Shown: one piece after another, positions 16,260 through 25,632 of the stretch
How the letters are laid out: the number at the start of each line of letters is the position of its first letter
Position numbering within the stretch: the stretch's first letter is position 1
Assembly (NCBI GenBank): GCA_020637515.1
Contig: JACKKG010000001.1
Location: 1,580,501 to 1,644,500, forward strand
Source of the DNA: Rhodobacter sp.
GTDB taxonomy: Bacteria; Pseudomonadota; Alphaproteobacteria; Rhodobacterales; Rhodobacteraceae
DNA: 64,000 nt
Direction of reading: 5' to 3'
The notes under the pieces: model-generated
Database searches by the model: none
Told to the model about the DNA's origin: nothing
What the model saw: only the letters and a program-made list of their open reading frames with translations
Program-made: the position numbers and the translations under genes

Positions 16260-18799
16260 TCACCCGTTCGCCCGCAACACTCCGGCCGGGCGTGCCGCCA
16301 GCGGCCTCAACGCGAACAGCGCACCCGTCGCCAGCACCGCCGCGACGCCCCCCGACACGATCAGCACCGCCGGACCCCAGGCCAGGTGGAACTCCAGCTC
16401 CATCACCGGCACCAGGACCGCCCAGGCCGCCAACGCCCCCGCGCCGATGGCGACCAACCCCGCCGCCGCGCCCATCAACGCCGAGCGCAGCGCGAAACTG
16501 GCCAGAACCGTGGCGCGGGTGGCGCCCAGCGTCTTCAGAACCGCCGCCTCGAACAATCGCGCGCGCTCGCCCGCCGCGGCCGCCCCGACCAGCACGACAA
16601 AGCCGGTGGCCAGCGTCGCCAGAGCCGCCAGCGAGGTCGCCGCCGCCAGCCCTGCCAGCGCCTCGCCCACCCGCGCGGCCGCCTCGCGGATCGGGATCGC
16701 CGTGACGTTGGGAAACGCCTCGCCCAGGGCGCGCAGGATCGCCCCGTCGCTGCCGGCGGGTGCGCGCGCCGTCGCGATCAGCGTATAGGGCGCGCCCTGA
16801 AAGGCGCCGGGGCTGAACACCATGACAAAACCGATGCCGCCGGTGCGGAAATCCAGGTCGCGAAAATTGGCGATGGTGCCGGTGATGTCGCGGCCCAGCA
16901 CGTTCACGGTGATCGTGTCGCCCAGTTTCAACCCCAGTTCCGCGCCTTCCTCGGCGCCGAAACTGATGAGCGGCGGGCCATCGTATCCGGCGGGCCACCA
17001 GGTGCCCTCGGTCAGCCGATAGGAGCCCTGATCCTCGGCAAAGGTCACGCCCCGGTCGCCCCGCAGCACCCAGTGGCTGCCGTATTCGCGTGCCGGGCGG
17101 CCGTTGATGGCGCTAATGACACCGCGCAATTGCGGCGCGGTTTCGATATCCGCGACCCCGTCGAACGCCCCGAGACGTTCGGTGAAGGTCGCCAGTTGAC
17201 CGGGCTGGATGTCCAGAAAGAAGAACGAGGGCGCCCGGGCCGGCATCTGCGTGGTGATCGCACCGCGCAGATTGGCGTCGATCTGCCCCACCGCGGCCAG
17301 CACGCTCAGGCCCAGTCCCAGCGACAGCACCACGGCCACCGCCCCCTCGCGCGGGTTGCCCACGGCCGCGATCGCCAGCCGCAGCGCGGGCCGTCCGCGC
17401 AGCATCCGGCTGCGTGCCAGACGTCGCGCCACCCCGCGCAACCCCTGCGCCACCAGCCACAGCAGGACCAGCGCCCCGGCGATTCCGGCCGCAGCCCCCA
17501 GCGCCAGTTGCCAGGCATCCGAGAACCACACCGCCGCCGCCACCAGCGCCGCCGTGGCCAGCGCCAACGCCAGAAGCGGGCCGGGCCTGGGCCAGGCCCG
17601 GGCCTCGACGCCAATGCCGCGAAACAGGGCGGCGGCGCGCACCCGCTCGACCCGGGCCAGGGGCCACAGGGTGAACACCAAGGCCGTCAGAACACCGTAG
17701 AGCGCGGCCTCGGCCAACGGTCCGGGATAGAGGCCCACCGCCAACGGCACCGGCAGCCGGTCCTGCACCAGCGGCGCCGCGACCAGCACCGCGCCTGCCC
17801 CCAGCGCGACGCCCAGCGTCACGCCCAGCGCCGTCAGCACCCCGATCTGCATCAGATAGGTCGCGAAGATGACGCGCCCCTCGGCGCCCAGCGTCTTCAA
17901 CGTGGCGATGACGCCCGTCTTGGCATCCAGATAGGCCCGCACAGCGGCCGAGATGCCGATCCCGCCGACCGCCAGCCCGGCCAGCCCGACCAGCACCAGA
18001 AAGGCACCGATCCGGTCCACGAACCGCGCCACACCGGGTTCCGCCCGGCTCGAATCGCGCCAGCGGATACCGGCGTCGTGGAAGGTGTCGATCAGGCTCT
18101 GGCGCACCCGCGCGGGCGTGTCGCCGGCGCGCAGGACCAGGCGATACGACGTGTCGAACAACGAGCCCGCGCCCAGCAGCCCCGCCTCGCGCAGCGCGTC
18201 CGTCGCCACCAGCGTGCGCGGCCCCAGGCCAAAGCCCCCGCCGACCGAATCCGGTTCGCGCAGGACCGCCGCCATCAGCACGAAATCCTGCGTGCCCAGC
18301 CGGAAATGATCGCCCGGACGCAGGCCCAGCCTGTCGATCAGGATCGGGTCCATCGCGCCGCCCGGCAGCCCGTCGCGCCCGGCGAGGACCTCGGCCATCG
18401 GCATCGCGGGCTCCAGTTGCGGGGCGCCGACCAGCGGCCAGCTTGCATCGACCGCCTTGACCTGCGTCAGCGCGCGCTCGCCCCCGGGCGTGACCGCCAT
18501 CGACCGGAAATCGACCACCTCGCCCCAGATGGCGCTTTCGCGGGTCAGCCAGGCGCGCTCGGCCTCGCTGGCAAAGCGATAGGTCAGCCGCAGTTCGGCG
18601 TCGCCTCCCAGCAGCGCGCGACCTTCGCGCTGCAACCCGGTCTCGATCGCGGCGCGCACCGATCCCACGGCGGCAATCGCCCCCACGCCCAGGATCAGGC
18701 ACAGCAGAAAGATGCGGAACCCGGCGATGCCCCCGCGCAATTCGCGCCGGGCCAGACGGGCGGCCGACCGCAGGGTCCCGCCGTGATGCGCGCGCTGGC

Positions 18800-18803
<4 letters not shown>
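16260..18803 (-). CDS. ybbP: ABC transporter permease, YbbP/FtsX family
   Basis: An 847-residue large FtsX-type permease, with an N-terminal membrane helix (I-F-L-L-C-L-I-L-G-V-G-A-I-A-A), a periplasmic domain, a central group of helices, a second periplasmic domain and a C-terminal helix bundle. This 4+4+2-like layout is that of E. coli YbbP and related MacB-type permeases. Its ATG overlaps the ATPase stop by 4 bases (ATGA). With YbbA it probably forms a type VII-like ABC system that moves or extracts lipophilic molecules at the inner membrane rather than importing solutes. The substrate is unknown. Confidence 0.88.
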
Positions 18804-19484
<681 letters not shown>

Positions 19485-19486
<2 letters not shown>

Positions 19487-20198
19487 GAAATCAATCCTTT
19501 GCAACGCATCCAGCGGATATGGGGTCGCGCGGCGGGCAGGCAAGCGCCTGCCGGCGCTGATTTTCATGCTTTTCGCCGCCGCCGTCGCCGTTTCCGCCGC
19601 CTCGGGCGCCCGTGCCCGGGACCTCACCGTCACCGCGCTGGGCGATTCGCTGACAGCGGGCTATGGGCTCGAACAAGGGCAGGGGCTGGTGCCGCAGTTG
19701 CAGGCCTGGCTCGATGCGCAGGGCCGCGCGGTCCGCGTCGTCAATGCCGGGGTGTCGGGCGATACCACCTCGGGCGGGCTGCAACGGCTGGACTGGGTGC
19801 TCGCCGACCGCCCCGACGCGATGATCGTGGCGCTCGGTGGCAACGACCTGCTGCGAGGCATCGACCCGGCGCTGAGCCGCGCGAATCTCGACGCGATCCT
19901 CACCCGCCTCGAGGCCGAGGGCATCCCCGCGCTGCTGGTCGGGCTCCCGGCGCCCGGCAACTACGGCCCCGCGTTCCAAAGCGCCTTCGCCGCGCTCTTT
20001 CCGGACCTCGCGGCCGCCCATGACACCCTGCTGCTGCCCGATCTGCTCGCCCCGATCGCCGCGGCACGCGACGCGGGGACGCCGGTCACCGACCTCATGC
20101 AGGGCGACATGATCCACCCCAATGCCCGCGGCGTCGCGCTCGTGGTGCAGGCGCTGGGCCCACAGGTCGAAACTCTCCTCGATCGCGTGGCTCCCTGA
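19485..20198 (+). CDS. tesA: Arylesterase / lysophospholipase, SGNH-hydrolase family (TesA-like)
   Basis: A 237-residue exported GDSL hydrolase. Block I is A-L-G-D-S-L-T-A-G-Y-G (nucleophile serine), block II N-A-G-V-S-G-D-T-T-S-G-G, block III L-G-G-N-D-L-L-R-G and block V D-M-I-H-P-N, so the full catalytic set is there. The N-terminus has a basic, twin-arginine-containing region and a hydrophobic core ending A-S-G-A-R-A, pointing to the periplasm. The start at 19485 overlaps the divergent ybbA start; an in-frame ATG at 19566 would leave a shorter signal peptide and free the overlap. Both are possible. The E. coli homologue is a thioesterase/lysophospholipase. Confidence 0.88.
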
Positions 20199-20262
20199 TC
20201 CCGGCGGCCGCCGCGCATCCGCCCGGGAACCCCGTCTTTGTGCCCGAAATATCCCGGGGGGT

Positions 20263-20283
20263 GTGGGGGGCAGCGCCCCCCAC
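20263..20283. terminator. GC hairpin between convergent tesA and creatinase genes
   Basis: GTGGGGGGC (20263-20271) and GCCCCCCAC (20275-20283) form a 9-bp stem with a 3-base loop. The context with a preceding run of six G resembles the hairpin at 16236-16258. It lies between two convergent genes and could stop transcription from both sides, or be one copy of a small dispersed intergenic repeat. Confidence 0.5.
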
Positions 20284-20367
20284 CGGATCGCCCGAGGGCT
20301 GGAGGCTGGAAGCCTCCCGGCCGAGGGCGAAACCGCCGCCCGATCCGTCCCGCCCCCGCGCCCCCCG

Positions 20368-21600
20368 TCACCCGACCACGTTGAACCCCGGCCCATAGGG
20401 ATAATGCGTGATGTTCTCGGCGCCGGTTTCGGTCATCACCAGAATGTCGTGCTCGCGGTATCCACCCGCGCCCGGCTGCCCCTCGGGGATCGTCAGCATC
20501 GGCTCCATCGAGATCACCATCCCGGGCTCCAGCACGGTGTCGATGTCCTCGCGCAGCTCCAGCCCCGCCTCGCGCCCGTAATAATGCGACAGCACGCCGA
20601 AGGAATGGCCATAGCCAAAGGTGCGATATTGCAGCAGGTCGCGCCCGGCGAAAAAGTCGTTGATCTTCGCCGTGACCTCGGCGCACGAGACCCCGGGCCG
20701 CAGCAGGCTCATGCCGTATTCATGCGCCGCCACATTCGCCTCCCAGATCGCCAGCGAGGCGGCGTCCACGTCGCGCGCGAACAACGTCCGCTCCAGCGCC
20801 GTGTAATAGCCCGAGATCATCGGAAAGCTGTTCAGCGACAGGATGTCGCCCGCCTCGATCCGCCGCGCGGTGACCGGGTTGTGCGCGCCGTCGGTGTTGA
20901 GACCCGACTGGAACCAGACCCAGGTGTCGCGATACTCGGCTTCGGGGAACCGCCGGGCGATCTCGCGCTCCATCGCGTCGCGCCCGGCCATCGCCACGTC
21001 GATCTCGCGCACACCCGGCGCGATCGCTTCGCGAATCGCGTAGCCGCCCACGTCGGCGGTGTTCGCCCCGGCCCGGATCAGGGCGATCTCGGCGGGCGAT
21101 TTCAGCATCCTCTGGCGCATCGACGCGGGGGCCATGTCCACCCGCGCGCGTGGCCCCAGGAACGCGTCCAGCTTTTGCGACTGCACCAGGGTCAGGTGGT
21201 CGCCCTCATGGCCGATCACCCGCCCGGTCCCCGTCACCGACCGCACCGCGCGCCAGTAGTTGTCGCGCGCCCAGTCGGTATAGGTGATGTTGTCGCCATG
21301 GCACCGTCGCCAGGGCTGCCCGGCGTCGATGCCGGCGCTGATCGTGACGCTGTCGGTGGCGGTGACCACCAGCCCGTAGGGCCGACCAAAGCTGCAATAG
21401 AGAAACCCGGAATAATAGGCGATCGCCTGCATCGAGGTGAACACGCAGGCTTCGACCCCCTGGTCGGCCATGGCGGCGCGCAGGCCGGCAAGGCGCGTGT
21501 CGTATTCCTCGGCGGCGAAGGGCAGCACGCGCGACCCCTGATGGAAGCGGTAAAAGGCGGGACGTTCCGCCGCCGTCATCGTCGTCATCGTCATCGTCAT
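20368..21600 (-). CDS. Creatinase (creatine amidinohydrolase)
   Basis: A 410-residue pita-bread-fold protein of the M24 family. It matches the remembered Pseudomonas creatinase closely over long stretches: F-L-Y-C-S-F-G-R-P-Y near residue 60, W-F-Q-S-G-L-N-T-D-G-A-H-N-P-V-T near 225, Y-Y-T-A-L-E-R-T-L-F near 260, then G-H-S-F-G-V-L-S-H-Y-Y-G-R-E-A-G and E-P-G-M-V-I-S-M-E-P. The catalytic His corresponds to H in Y-T-D-W-A-R/F-G-Y-G-H-S-F. It would split creatine to sarcosine and urea without metal. Length is close to the 403 residues known. No sarcosine oxidase or creatininase gene is adjacent. Start: the ATG at 21600 with AGAGG upstream. Confidence 0.9.
   Translation of the reverse strand: MTMTMTTMTAAERPAFYRFHQGSRVLPFAAEEYDTRLAGLRAAMADQGVEACVFTSMQAIAYYSGFLYCSFGRPYGLVVTATDSVTISAGIDAGQPWRRCHGDNITYTDWARDNYWRAVRSVTGTGRVIGHEGDHLTLVQSQKLDAFLGPRARVDMAPASMRQRMLKSPAEIALIRAGANTADVGGYAIREAIAPGVREIDVAMAGRDAMEREIARRFPEAEYRDTWVWFQSGLNTDGAHNPVTARRIEAGDILSLNSFPMISGYYTALERTLFARDVDAASLAIWEANVAAHEYGMSLLRPGVSCAEVTAKINDFFAGRDLLQYRTFGYGHSFGVLSHYYGREAGLELREDIDTVLEPGMVISMEPMLTIPEGQPGAGGYREHDILVMTETGAENITHYPYGPGFNVVG
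21577..21600 (-). repeat. Hexanucleotide ATGACG repeat over the creatinase start
   Basis: Read on the minus strand, the gene begins with ATGACG three times, then ACG, then ATGACG again, encoding M-T-M-T-M-T-T-M-T. Every ATG is in frame, so four start codons are available within 24 bases; the one at 21600 has the best-placed ribosome site. Gain or loss of whole hexamers would change the N-terminus by Met-Thr units without shifting the frame. Confidence 0.8.
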
Positions 21601-21843
21601 TGTCAGACCTCTGGCCAGGGGTCTCGGCATCGCGGGACCCCGAAAGATCCCGGCGTGCAGGACGATGCGGCCCCGTCCGAAGGGCCGCGAGCATCGGGTC
21701 CCGTCCGGGGCCCTGCGGCGACGCCATCGCCGCTTGCTCATGGGCACGCTAGCGCCGCGACCCGCGCCTTGCAACGGCAAAGCGCCTTGATCCGGGGCGG
21801 GGGCTGGGGCATCACCATGGCGACAGTGATGAAAGACCGACGC

Positions 21844-22323
21844 ATGAACCGCATCTGCCATATCGACATCGACGAATCCGATCTGCCCGCCCCCACGCCC
21901 GAGATGGAACAGGAGCGTCGCGTCGCGGTGTTCGACCTGCTCGAGGACAACAGCTTTGCCCTGCCGGCCCGCGACGACCGCACCGTGCCCCAGGGGCCCT
22001 ACAGGCTGGCACTGGCAATCCGCGATCGGCGGCTGGTGGTCGATATCGCGCAAGAGGCCGGCGACAAGGTGGCGGAATTCCACCTGTCCCTGGGTCCGTT
22101 CCGGCAGGTCATCAAGGATTACGACCAGATCTGCGCCAGCTATTTCGACGCCGTCAAACGCCTGCCCCCCAGCCAGATCGAAGCGATCGACATGGCCCGG
22201 CGCGGGATCCACAACGAGGGCGCGCGCGTCTTGCAAGAGCGGCTCGAAGGCAAGGCCGAAATCGACCTCGATACCGCGCGGCGCCTTTTCACCCTGATTT
22301 CCGTCCTTAACCACGGGTCGTGA
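21844..22323 (+). CDS. UPF0262 family protein
   Basis: A 159-residue protein of the alphaproteobacterial UPF0262 family. Landmarks are I-C-H-I-D-I-D-E-S near the N-terminus, L-A-L-A-I-R-D-R-R-L-V-V-D-I in the middle, the D-Y-D-Q-I-C-A-S-Y-F-D-A-V segment and R-R-G-I-H-N-E-G-A. The function of the family is unknown. It overlaps the following phosphatase gene by a GTGA junction. An in-frame ATG at 21817 is an alternative start, but the one at 21844 gives the common family length. Confidence 0.88.
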   Translation: MNRICHIDIDESDLPAPTPEMEQERRVAVFDLLEDNSFALPARDDRTVPQGPYRLALAIRDRRLVVDIAQEAGDKVAEFHLSLGPFRQVIKDYDQICASYFDAVKRLPPSQIEAIDMARRGIHNEGARVLQERLEGKAEIDLDTARRLFTLISVLNHGS

Positions 22324-22781
22324 TCTTGGACCAGGGTTTCCCCCAGTCTGTCCTGTTCTGCTGCGACCACAACTCGGTCCGCTCGCCCATGGCCGAAGGC
22401 TTCATGAAAAAGCTCTACGGTCAGCGCGCCTATGTGCAGTCCGCAGGCGTGCATGGTGAAACGGACATCGACGGTTTCGCTGTCGCCGTCAGCGCCGAGA
22501 AAGGCGTGTCGCTGGACCGCCACCGCACCCGCAGTTTCGACGAGATGCAGGAATGGGGCGACGATCTTTCCGGCTTCGATCTGATCGTCGCGCTCAGCCC
22601 TGCCAGCCAGCGCGCGGCGCTGGAACTGACGCGCTACGCGCATGTGAACGTCGAATACTGGCCGATCATGGACCCCACCGGCCTGGGCGAAACCCGCGAG
22701 ACAAAGCTACAGGCCTATCGTCAGACCCGCGACCAGATCGTGCACCGGATGCAGGAACGCTTCGGGCCGCCCACGGCCTGA
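22320..22781 (+). CDS. Low-molecular-weight phosphotyrosine phosphatase family protein
   Basis: A 153-residue LMW-PTP/arsenate-reductase-fold protein. The phosphate loop C-D-H-N-S-V-R-S places nucleophile Cys15 and Arg21 at the correct spacing, preceded by the usual beta strand S-V-L-F-C. The general acid is in I-M-D-P-T-G near residue 120. The start is the GTG at 22320 overlapping the UPF0262 stop. The P-loop sequence differs from eukaryotic-type LMW-PTPs, so the true substrate (phosphotyrosine, phosphoarginine or arsenate) is open. Confidence 0.88.
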   Translation: MILDQGFPQSVLFCCDHNSVRSPMAEGFMKKLYGQRAYVQSAGVHGETDIDGFAVAVSAEKGVSLDRHRTRSFDEMQEWGDDLSGFDLIVALSPASQRAALELTRYAHVNVEYWPIMDPTGLGETRETKLQAYRQTRDQIVHRMQERFGPPTA

Positions 22782-22851
22782 CAGGTGTCGCTTTCCGCGC
22801 CGCTTGCGCCTGCCGGGCGGCTATCCTGCCTCTGCATTGTTGGAGACCCCG

Positions 22852-23265
22852 ATGACCCCAGCCGATACCGCCCGAGCGACCCTTCAGGCCTATTACGACG
22901 CGTTCAACCGCGGCGACACCGCGGCCATGATCGACTGTCTGCACGACGATTTCACCCATCATGTCAACGAGGGCGCGGCGCGGCCGGGCAAGCAGGCCTT
23001 TGCCGATTTCTGCGCGCACATGTCCGAAACCTACCGCGAAACGCTGACGGACCTGGTGGTCTTTGCCAGCGCCGATGGCGGGCGTGGCGCGGCGGAATTC
23101 ACAGTCAACGGCACCTATCTTCAGACCGACCCCGGCCTGCCCGAGGCCCACGGCCAGACCTATGTGCTGCCGGCGGGCGGGTTCTTCACGCTCAAGGACG
23201 GGCGCATCACCCGGGTGACGACCTATTACAACCTGCAAGACTGGATCCGGCAGGTCAGCGCATGA
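22852..23265 (+). CDS. Ketosteroid-isomerase-related / SnoaL-like NTF2-fold protein
   Basis: A 137-residue protein with the NTF2-like pattern: an N-terminal helix A-R-A-T-L-Q-A-Y-Y-D-A-F-N-R-G-D, then L-H-D-D-F-T-H-H-V-N-E, and C-terminal strands with F-F-T-L-K-D-G-R-I-T-R-V-T-T-Y-Y-N-L. It fits the ketosteroid isomerase-related group I remember next to GNAT and nitrilase genes. The ATG at 22852 has GGAG upstream, and the gene overlaps the next one by ATGA. It is not evidence for steroid metabolism; the ligand is unknown. Confidence 0.8.
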   Translation: MTPADTARATLQAYYDAFNRGDTAAMIDCLHDDFTHHVNEGAARPGKQAFADFCAHMSETYRETLTDLVVFASADGGRGAAEFTVNGTYLQTDPGLPEAHGQTYVLPAGGFFTLKDGRITRVTTYYNLQDWIRQVSA

Positions 23266-23846
23266 GGGTGCAGGCGCTGTCCGGCGCCGCGCTCGAGGCC
23301 GCGCTGGACGATGTCGCACGGCTCAGGATCGCGGTGTTTCGCGACTGGCCCTATCTCTATGACGGCGACCTGGATTACGAGCGCGCCTATCTGGCGCCCT
23401 ACCGCGACAACCCCCGCGCGGTGCTGGCGGGGGCGTTCGACGGCCCGCGCCTGGTCGGCGCGGCGACCGGCACCCCGATGGAGGATCACGCCGAAGACTT
23501 CGCCGCGCCCTTTGCGCAGACCGGGATTCCATTGTCTGACATATTCTATTGTGCTGAATCCGTTTTGCTGCCCGAGTTTCGCGGCCAGGGTGTCGGACAT
23601 CGGTTTTTTGATATCCGCGAGGGGCAGGCGCGGTCTCTGGGCCGGCCCCATGTCGCATTCTGTGCCGTGCAGCGCCCCGCTGACCATCCCGCGCGTCCGG
23701 CCGGCTATCGCCCGCTCGATGCCTTCTGGCGCGCCCGCGGCTACGCGCCCCTGCCCGGCGTGATTGCAACCTTTCGCTGGAGGGATCTGGGCGATAGCAT
23801 GGACAGCGCGAAACCGCTGCAATTCTGGATGCGAGATCTGACATGA
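23262..23846 (+). CDS. GNAT family N-acetyltransferase
   Basis: A 194-residue acetyltransferase-fold protein. The acetyl-CoA pyrophosphate loop reads R-G-Q-G-V-G-H-R-F-F near residue 120, after the conserved beta4 strand F-Y-C-A-E-S-V-L-L. The N-terminus begins with a short amphipathic segment and L-R-I-A-V-F-R-D-W-P-Y-L-Y-D-G, a block specific to its subgroup. It overlaps both neighbours by 4 bases, so the NTF2-like, GNAT and nitrilase proteins are made together and probably act on the same compound. Confidence 0.85.
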   Translation: MRVQALSGAALEAALDDVARLRIAVFRDWPYLYDGDLDYERAYLAPYRDNPRAVLAGAFDGPRLVGAATGTPMEDHAEDFAAPFAQTGIPLSDIFYCAESVLLPEFRGQGVGHRFFDIREGQARSLGRPHVAFCAVQRPADHPARPAGYRPLDAFWRARGYAPLPGVIATFRWRDLGDSMDSAKPLQFWMRDLT

Positions 23847-24742
23847 CCCGGGACGTGACCATTGCCGCCGCCGCCTATCCGCTGGACTGGTTCGACGATT
23901 TCGCCGGGTTCGAGGCCAAGGCCGCGCATTGGGTGGCCGAAGCCGCGGGGCAGGGCGCGCAGCTTCTGGTCTTTCCCGAATACGGCGCGATGGAGCTGGC
24001 CAGCCTGGGCGGGCCGGCCATCGCCGCCGATCTCGAAGGGGCGCTGTCCGAGGTCGCGCGTCACCGGCCCCGGGTGGATGCGTTGTTTGCCCGCCTCGCT
24101 GCCGAGCACGGGGTGCATATCCTCGGCCCGTCGGGACCCGTGTTCACGGGCAACCGTCCGGTCAACCGCGCCACCCTGTTCGGCCCCGGCGGCGTGATCG
24201 GCCACCAGGACAAGCAGATCATGACCCGCTTCGAACGCGAGGCGTGGGACGTGGTCCCAGGGGCCGACGGTTTGGCCGTGTTCGACACCGAGCTGGGGCG
24301 CCTGGGTGTCGTCATCTGCTATGACAGCGAATTCCCGCTGCTGGGCCGCGCCCTGGCCGAGGCCGGGGTCGAGATCCTGCTGGCGCCCTCGTGCACCGAG
24401 TCGCTGGCGGGTTTCACGCGGGTGCGGGTCGGATCGATGGCGCGCGCGCTGGAAAACCAGTGCGCCGTGGTCCACGCGCCCCTGGTCGGGAACGCCGCGT
24501 GGTGCGTCGGAGTCGAGGACAGCACCGGCCGCGCGTCGATCTATGGGCCCCCGGACCGCGACTGGCCGGCCGAGGGGATCCTGGCCGAGGGTCGGATGGA
24601 CGCACCCGGCTGGGTTCTGGCCACCGTCTCGCGCGATCTGGTGGCCCGGACGCGCGCTGATGGCGGCGTCCTGAACCTGGCGCACTGGCCCGAGCAGGCC
24701 GACCGGCTGGCCACGCCCCTCAGGGTGATCGGGGCGGTCTGA
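23843..24742 (+). CDS. Carbon-nitrogen hydrolase (nitrilase superfamily)
   Basis: A 299-residue nitrilase-superfamily amidase. The catalytic triad is in place: Glu in V-F-P-E-Y-G near residue 47, Lys in H-Q-D-K-Q-I-M-T-R-F-E near 127, and Cys in V-V-I-C-Y-D-S-E-F-P near 160. It belongs to the amidase/omega-amidase-like branches rather than true nitrilases, judging by the C-Y-D-S-E-F context. Third gene of the coupled NTF2-GNAT-nitrilase unit. It might deacylate or hydrolyse the amide formed or handled by the GNAT partner; this is inference. Confidence 0.87.
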   Translation: MTRDVTIAAAAYPLDWFDDFAGFEAKAAHWVAEAAGQGAQLLVFPEYGAMELASLGGPAIAADLEGALSEVARHRPRVDALFARLAAEHGVHILGPSGPVFTGNRPVNRATLFGPGGVIGHQDKQIMTRFEREAWDVVPGADGLAVFDTELGRLGVVICYDSEFPLLGRALAEAGVEILLAPSCTESLAGFTRVRVGSMARALENQCAVVHAPLVGNAAWCVGVEDSTGRASIYGPPDRDWPAEGILAEGRMDAPGWVLATVSRDLVARTRADGGVLNLAHWPEQADRLATPLRVIGAV

Positions 24743-24850
24743 CCGACCGCTCGGCGGGGAGCAAGTTAAACCTTGAATTTCCCGAAACGAAGGCGCATGT
24801 AGGCCGCGCCTGCCTTGTGCGGGCCAATATCCATTGCTTTCGGAGTGACT

Positions 24851-25069
24851 ATGGCCAAGGAAGACACGCTCGAATTTCCCGGTGTCGTCAAGGAACTCCT
24901 GCCGAACGCGACATTCAGGGTCGAGCTGGAAAACGGCCATATGATTATTGCGACGATGGCAGGCAAGATGCGCAAGAACCGCATCCGCGTCCTGGCGGGC
25001 GACCGCGTTCAGGTCGAGATGACCCCCTACGATCTGTCCAAGGGCCGGATCAACTATCGCTTCAAGTGA
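24851..25069 (+). CDS. infA: Translation initiation factor IF-1
   Basis: A 72-residue S1/OB-fold protein, recognisable over its whole length: M-A-K-E-D-T-L-E-F-P-G-V-V, L-P-N-A-T-F-R-V-E-L-E-N-G-H, and the basic M-R-K-N-R-I-R-V-L-A-G-D-R-V loop. It binds the 30S A site during initiation. The E-F-P-G variant (not E-M-Q-G) is typical of alphaproteobacteria. It has its own upstream gap of 108 bases and overlaps maf as TGATG. Confidence 0.97.
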   Translation: MAKEDTLEFPGVVKELLPNATFRVELENGHMIIATMAGKMRKNRIRVLAGDRVQVEMTPYDLSKGRINYRFK

Positions 25070-25632
25070 TGCGTCTGGTCCTGGGTTCGGCCAGCCCCCG
25101 GCGGCTGGACCTGCTGGCGCAACTGGGGATCGCGCCTGACGCCGTGCGCCCCGCCGATATCGATGAAACGCCCGGTTTGCGCGAATTGCCGCGTCCCTAC
25201 TGCGCCCGCATGGCGCGGGAAAAGGCGCTGGCGCTGGACTGCGCGCCCGACGAGGTCGTGCTGTGCGCCGATACCACGGTGGCGCTGGGCCGCCGCATCC
25301 TGGGAAAACCGCGCGACGCTGTCGAAGCCGCGCAATTCCTGACCCTGCTGGGCGGGCGCCGCCATCAGGTGATCACCGCCGTCGCCGTCCGGCACGGGGA
25401 CCGGCTCTGGACCCGCGAGGTCGAAACGGCGGTGAAGATGAAGCGCCTGTCGGATGACGAACTGAACGGCTATCTGGCCTGCGGCGAATGGCGGGGCAAG
25501 GCCGGCGGCTATGGCATCCAGGGCCGCGCGGGGGCTTTCATCCCGTGGATTCAGGGCAGTTTCAGCGCCGTTGTCGGCCTGCCGCTGGCGGAAACCGCGG
25601 CCCTGCTCAACGCGGCGGGGTGGCGCGCATGA
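25069..25632 (+). CDS. maf: Maf-like nucleotide pyrophosphatase
   Basis: A 187-residue house-cleaning NTP pyrophosphatase. The family signature S-A-S-P-R-R-L-D-L-L opens the protein, followed by K-A-L-A, the catalytic region L-C-A-D-T-T-V-A-L-G-R-R-I-L-G-K-P, and G-Y-G-I-Q-G-R-A-G-A-F-I. It hydrolyses non-canonical or modified nucleoside triphosphates (dTTP/UTP or methylated forms). It is translationally coupled on both sides (TGATG with infA, ATGA with the RNase gene). Confidence 0.93.
   Translation: MRLVLGSASPRRLDLLAQLGIAPDAVRPADIDETPGLRELPRPYCARMAREKALALDCAPDEVVLCADTTVALGRRILGKPRDAVEAAQFLTLLGGRRHQVITAVAVRHGDRLWTREVETAVKMKRLSDDELNGYLACGEWRGKAGGYGIQGRAGAFIPWIQGSFSAVVGLPLAETAALLNAAGWRA

Noticed and set aside
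21577..21600. A short-repeat cluster as a CRISPR array
   Set aside because: The repeat is a coding hexamer without spacers or cas genes; it is a simple tandem repeat at a gene start.
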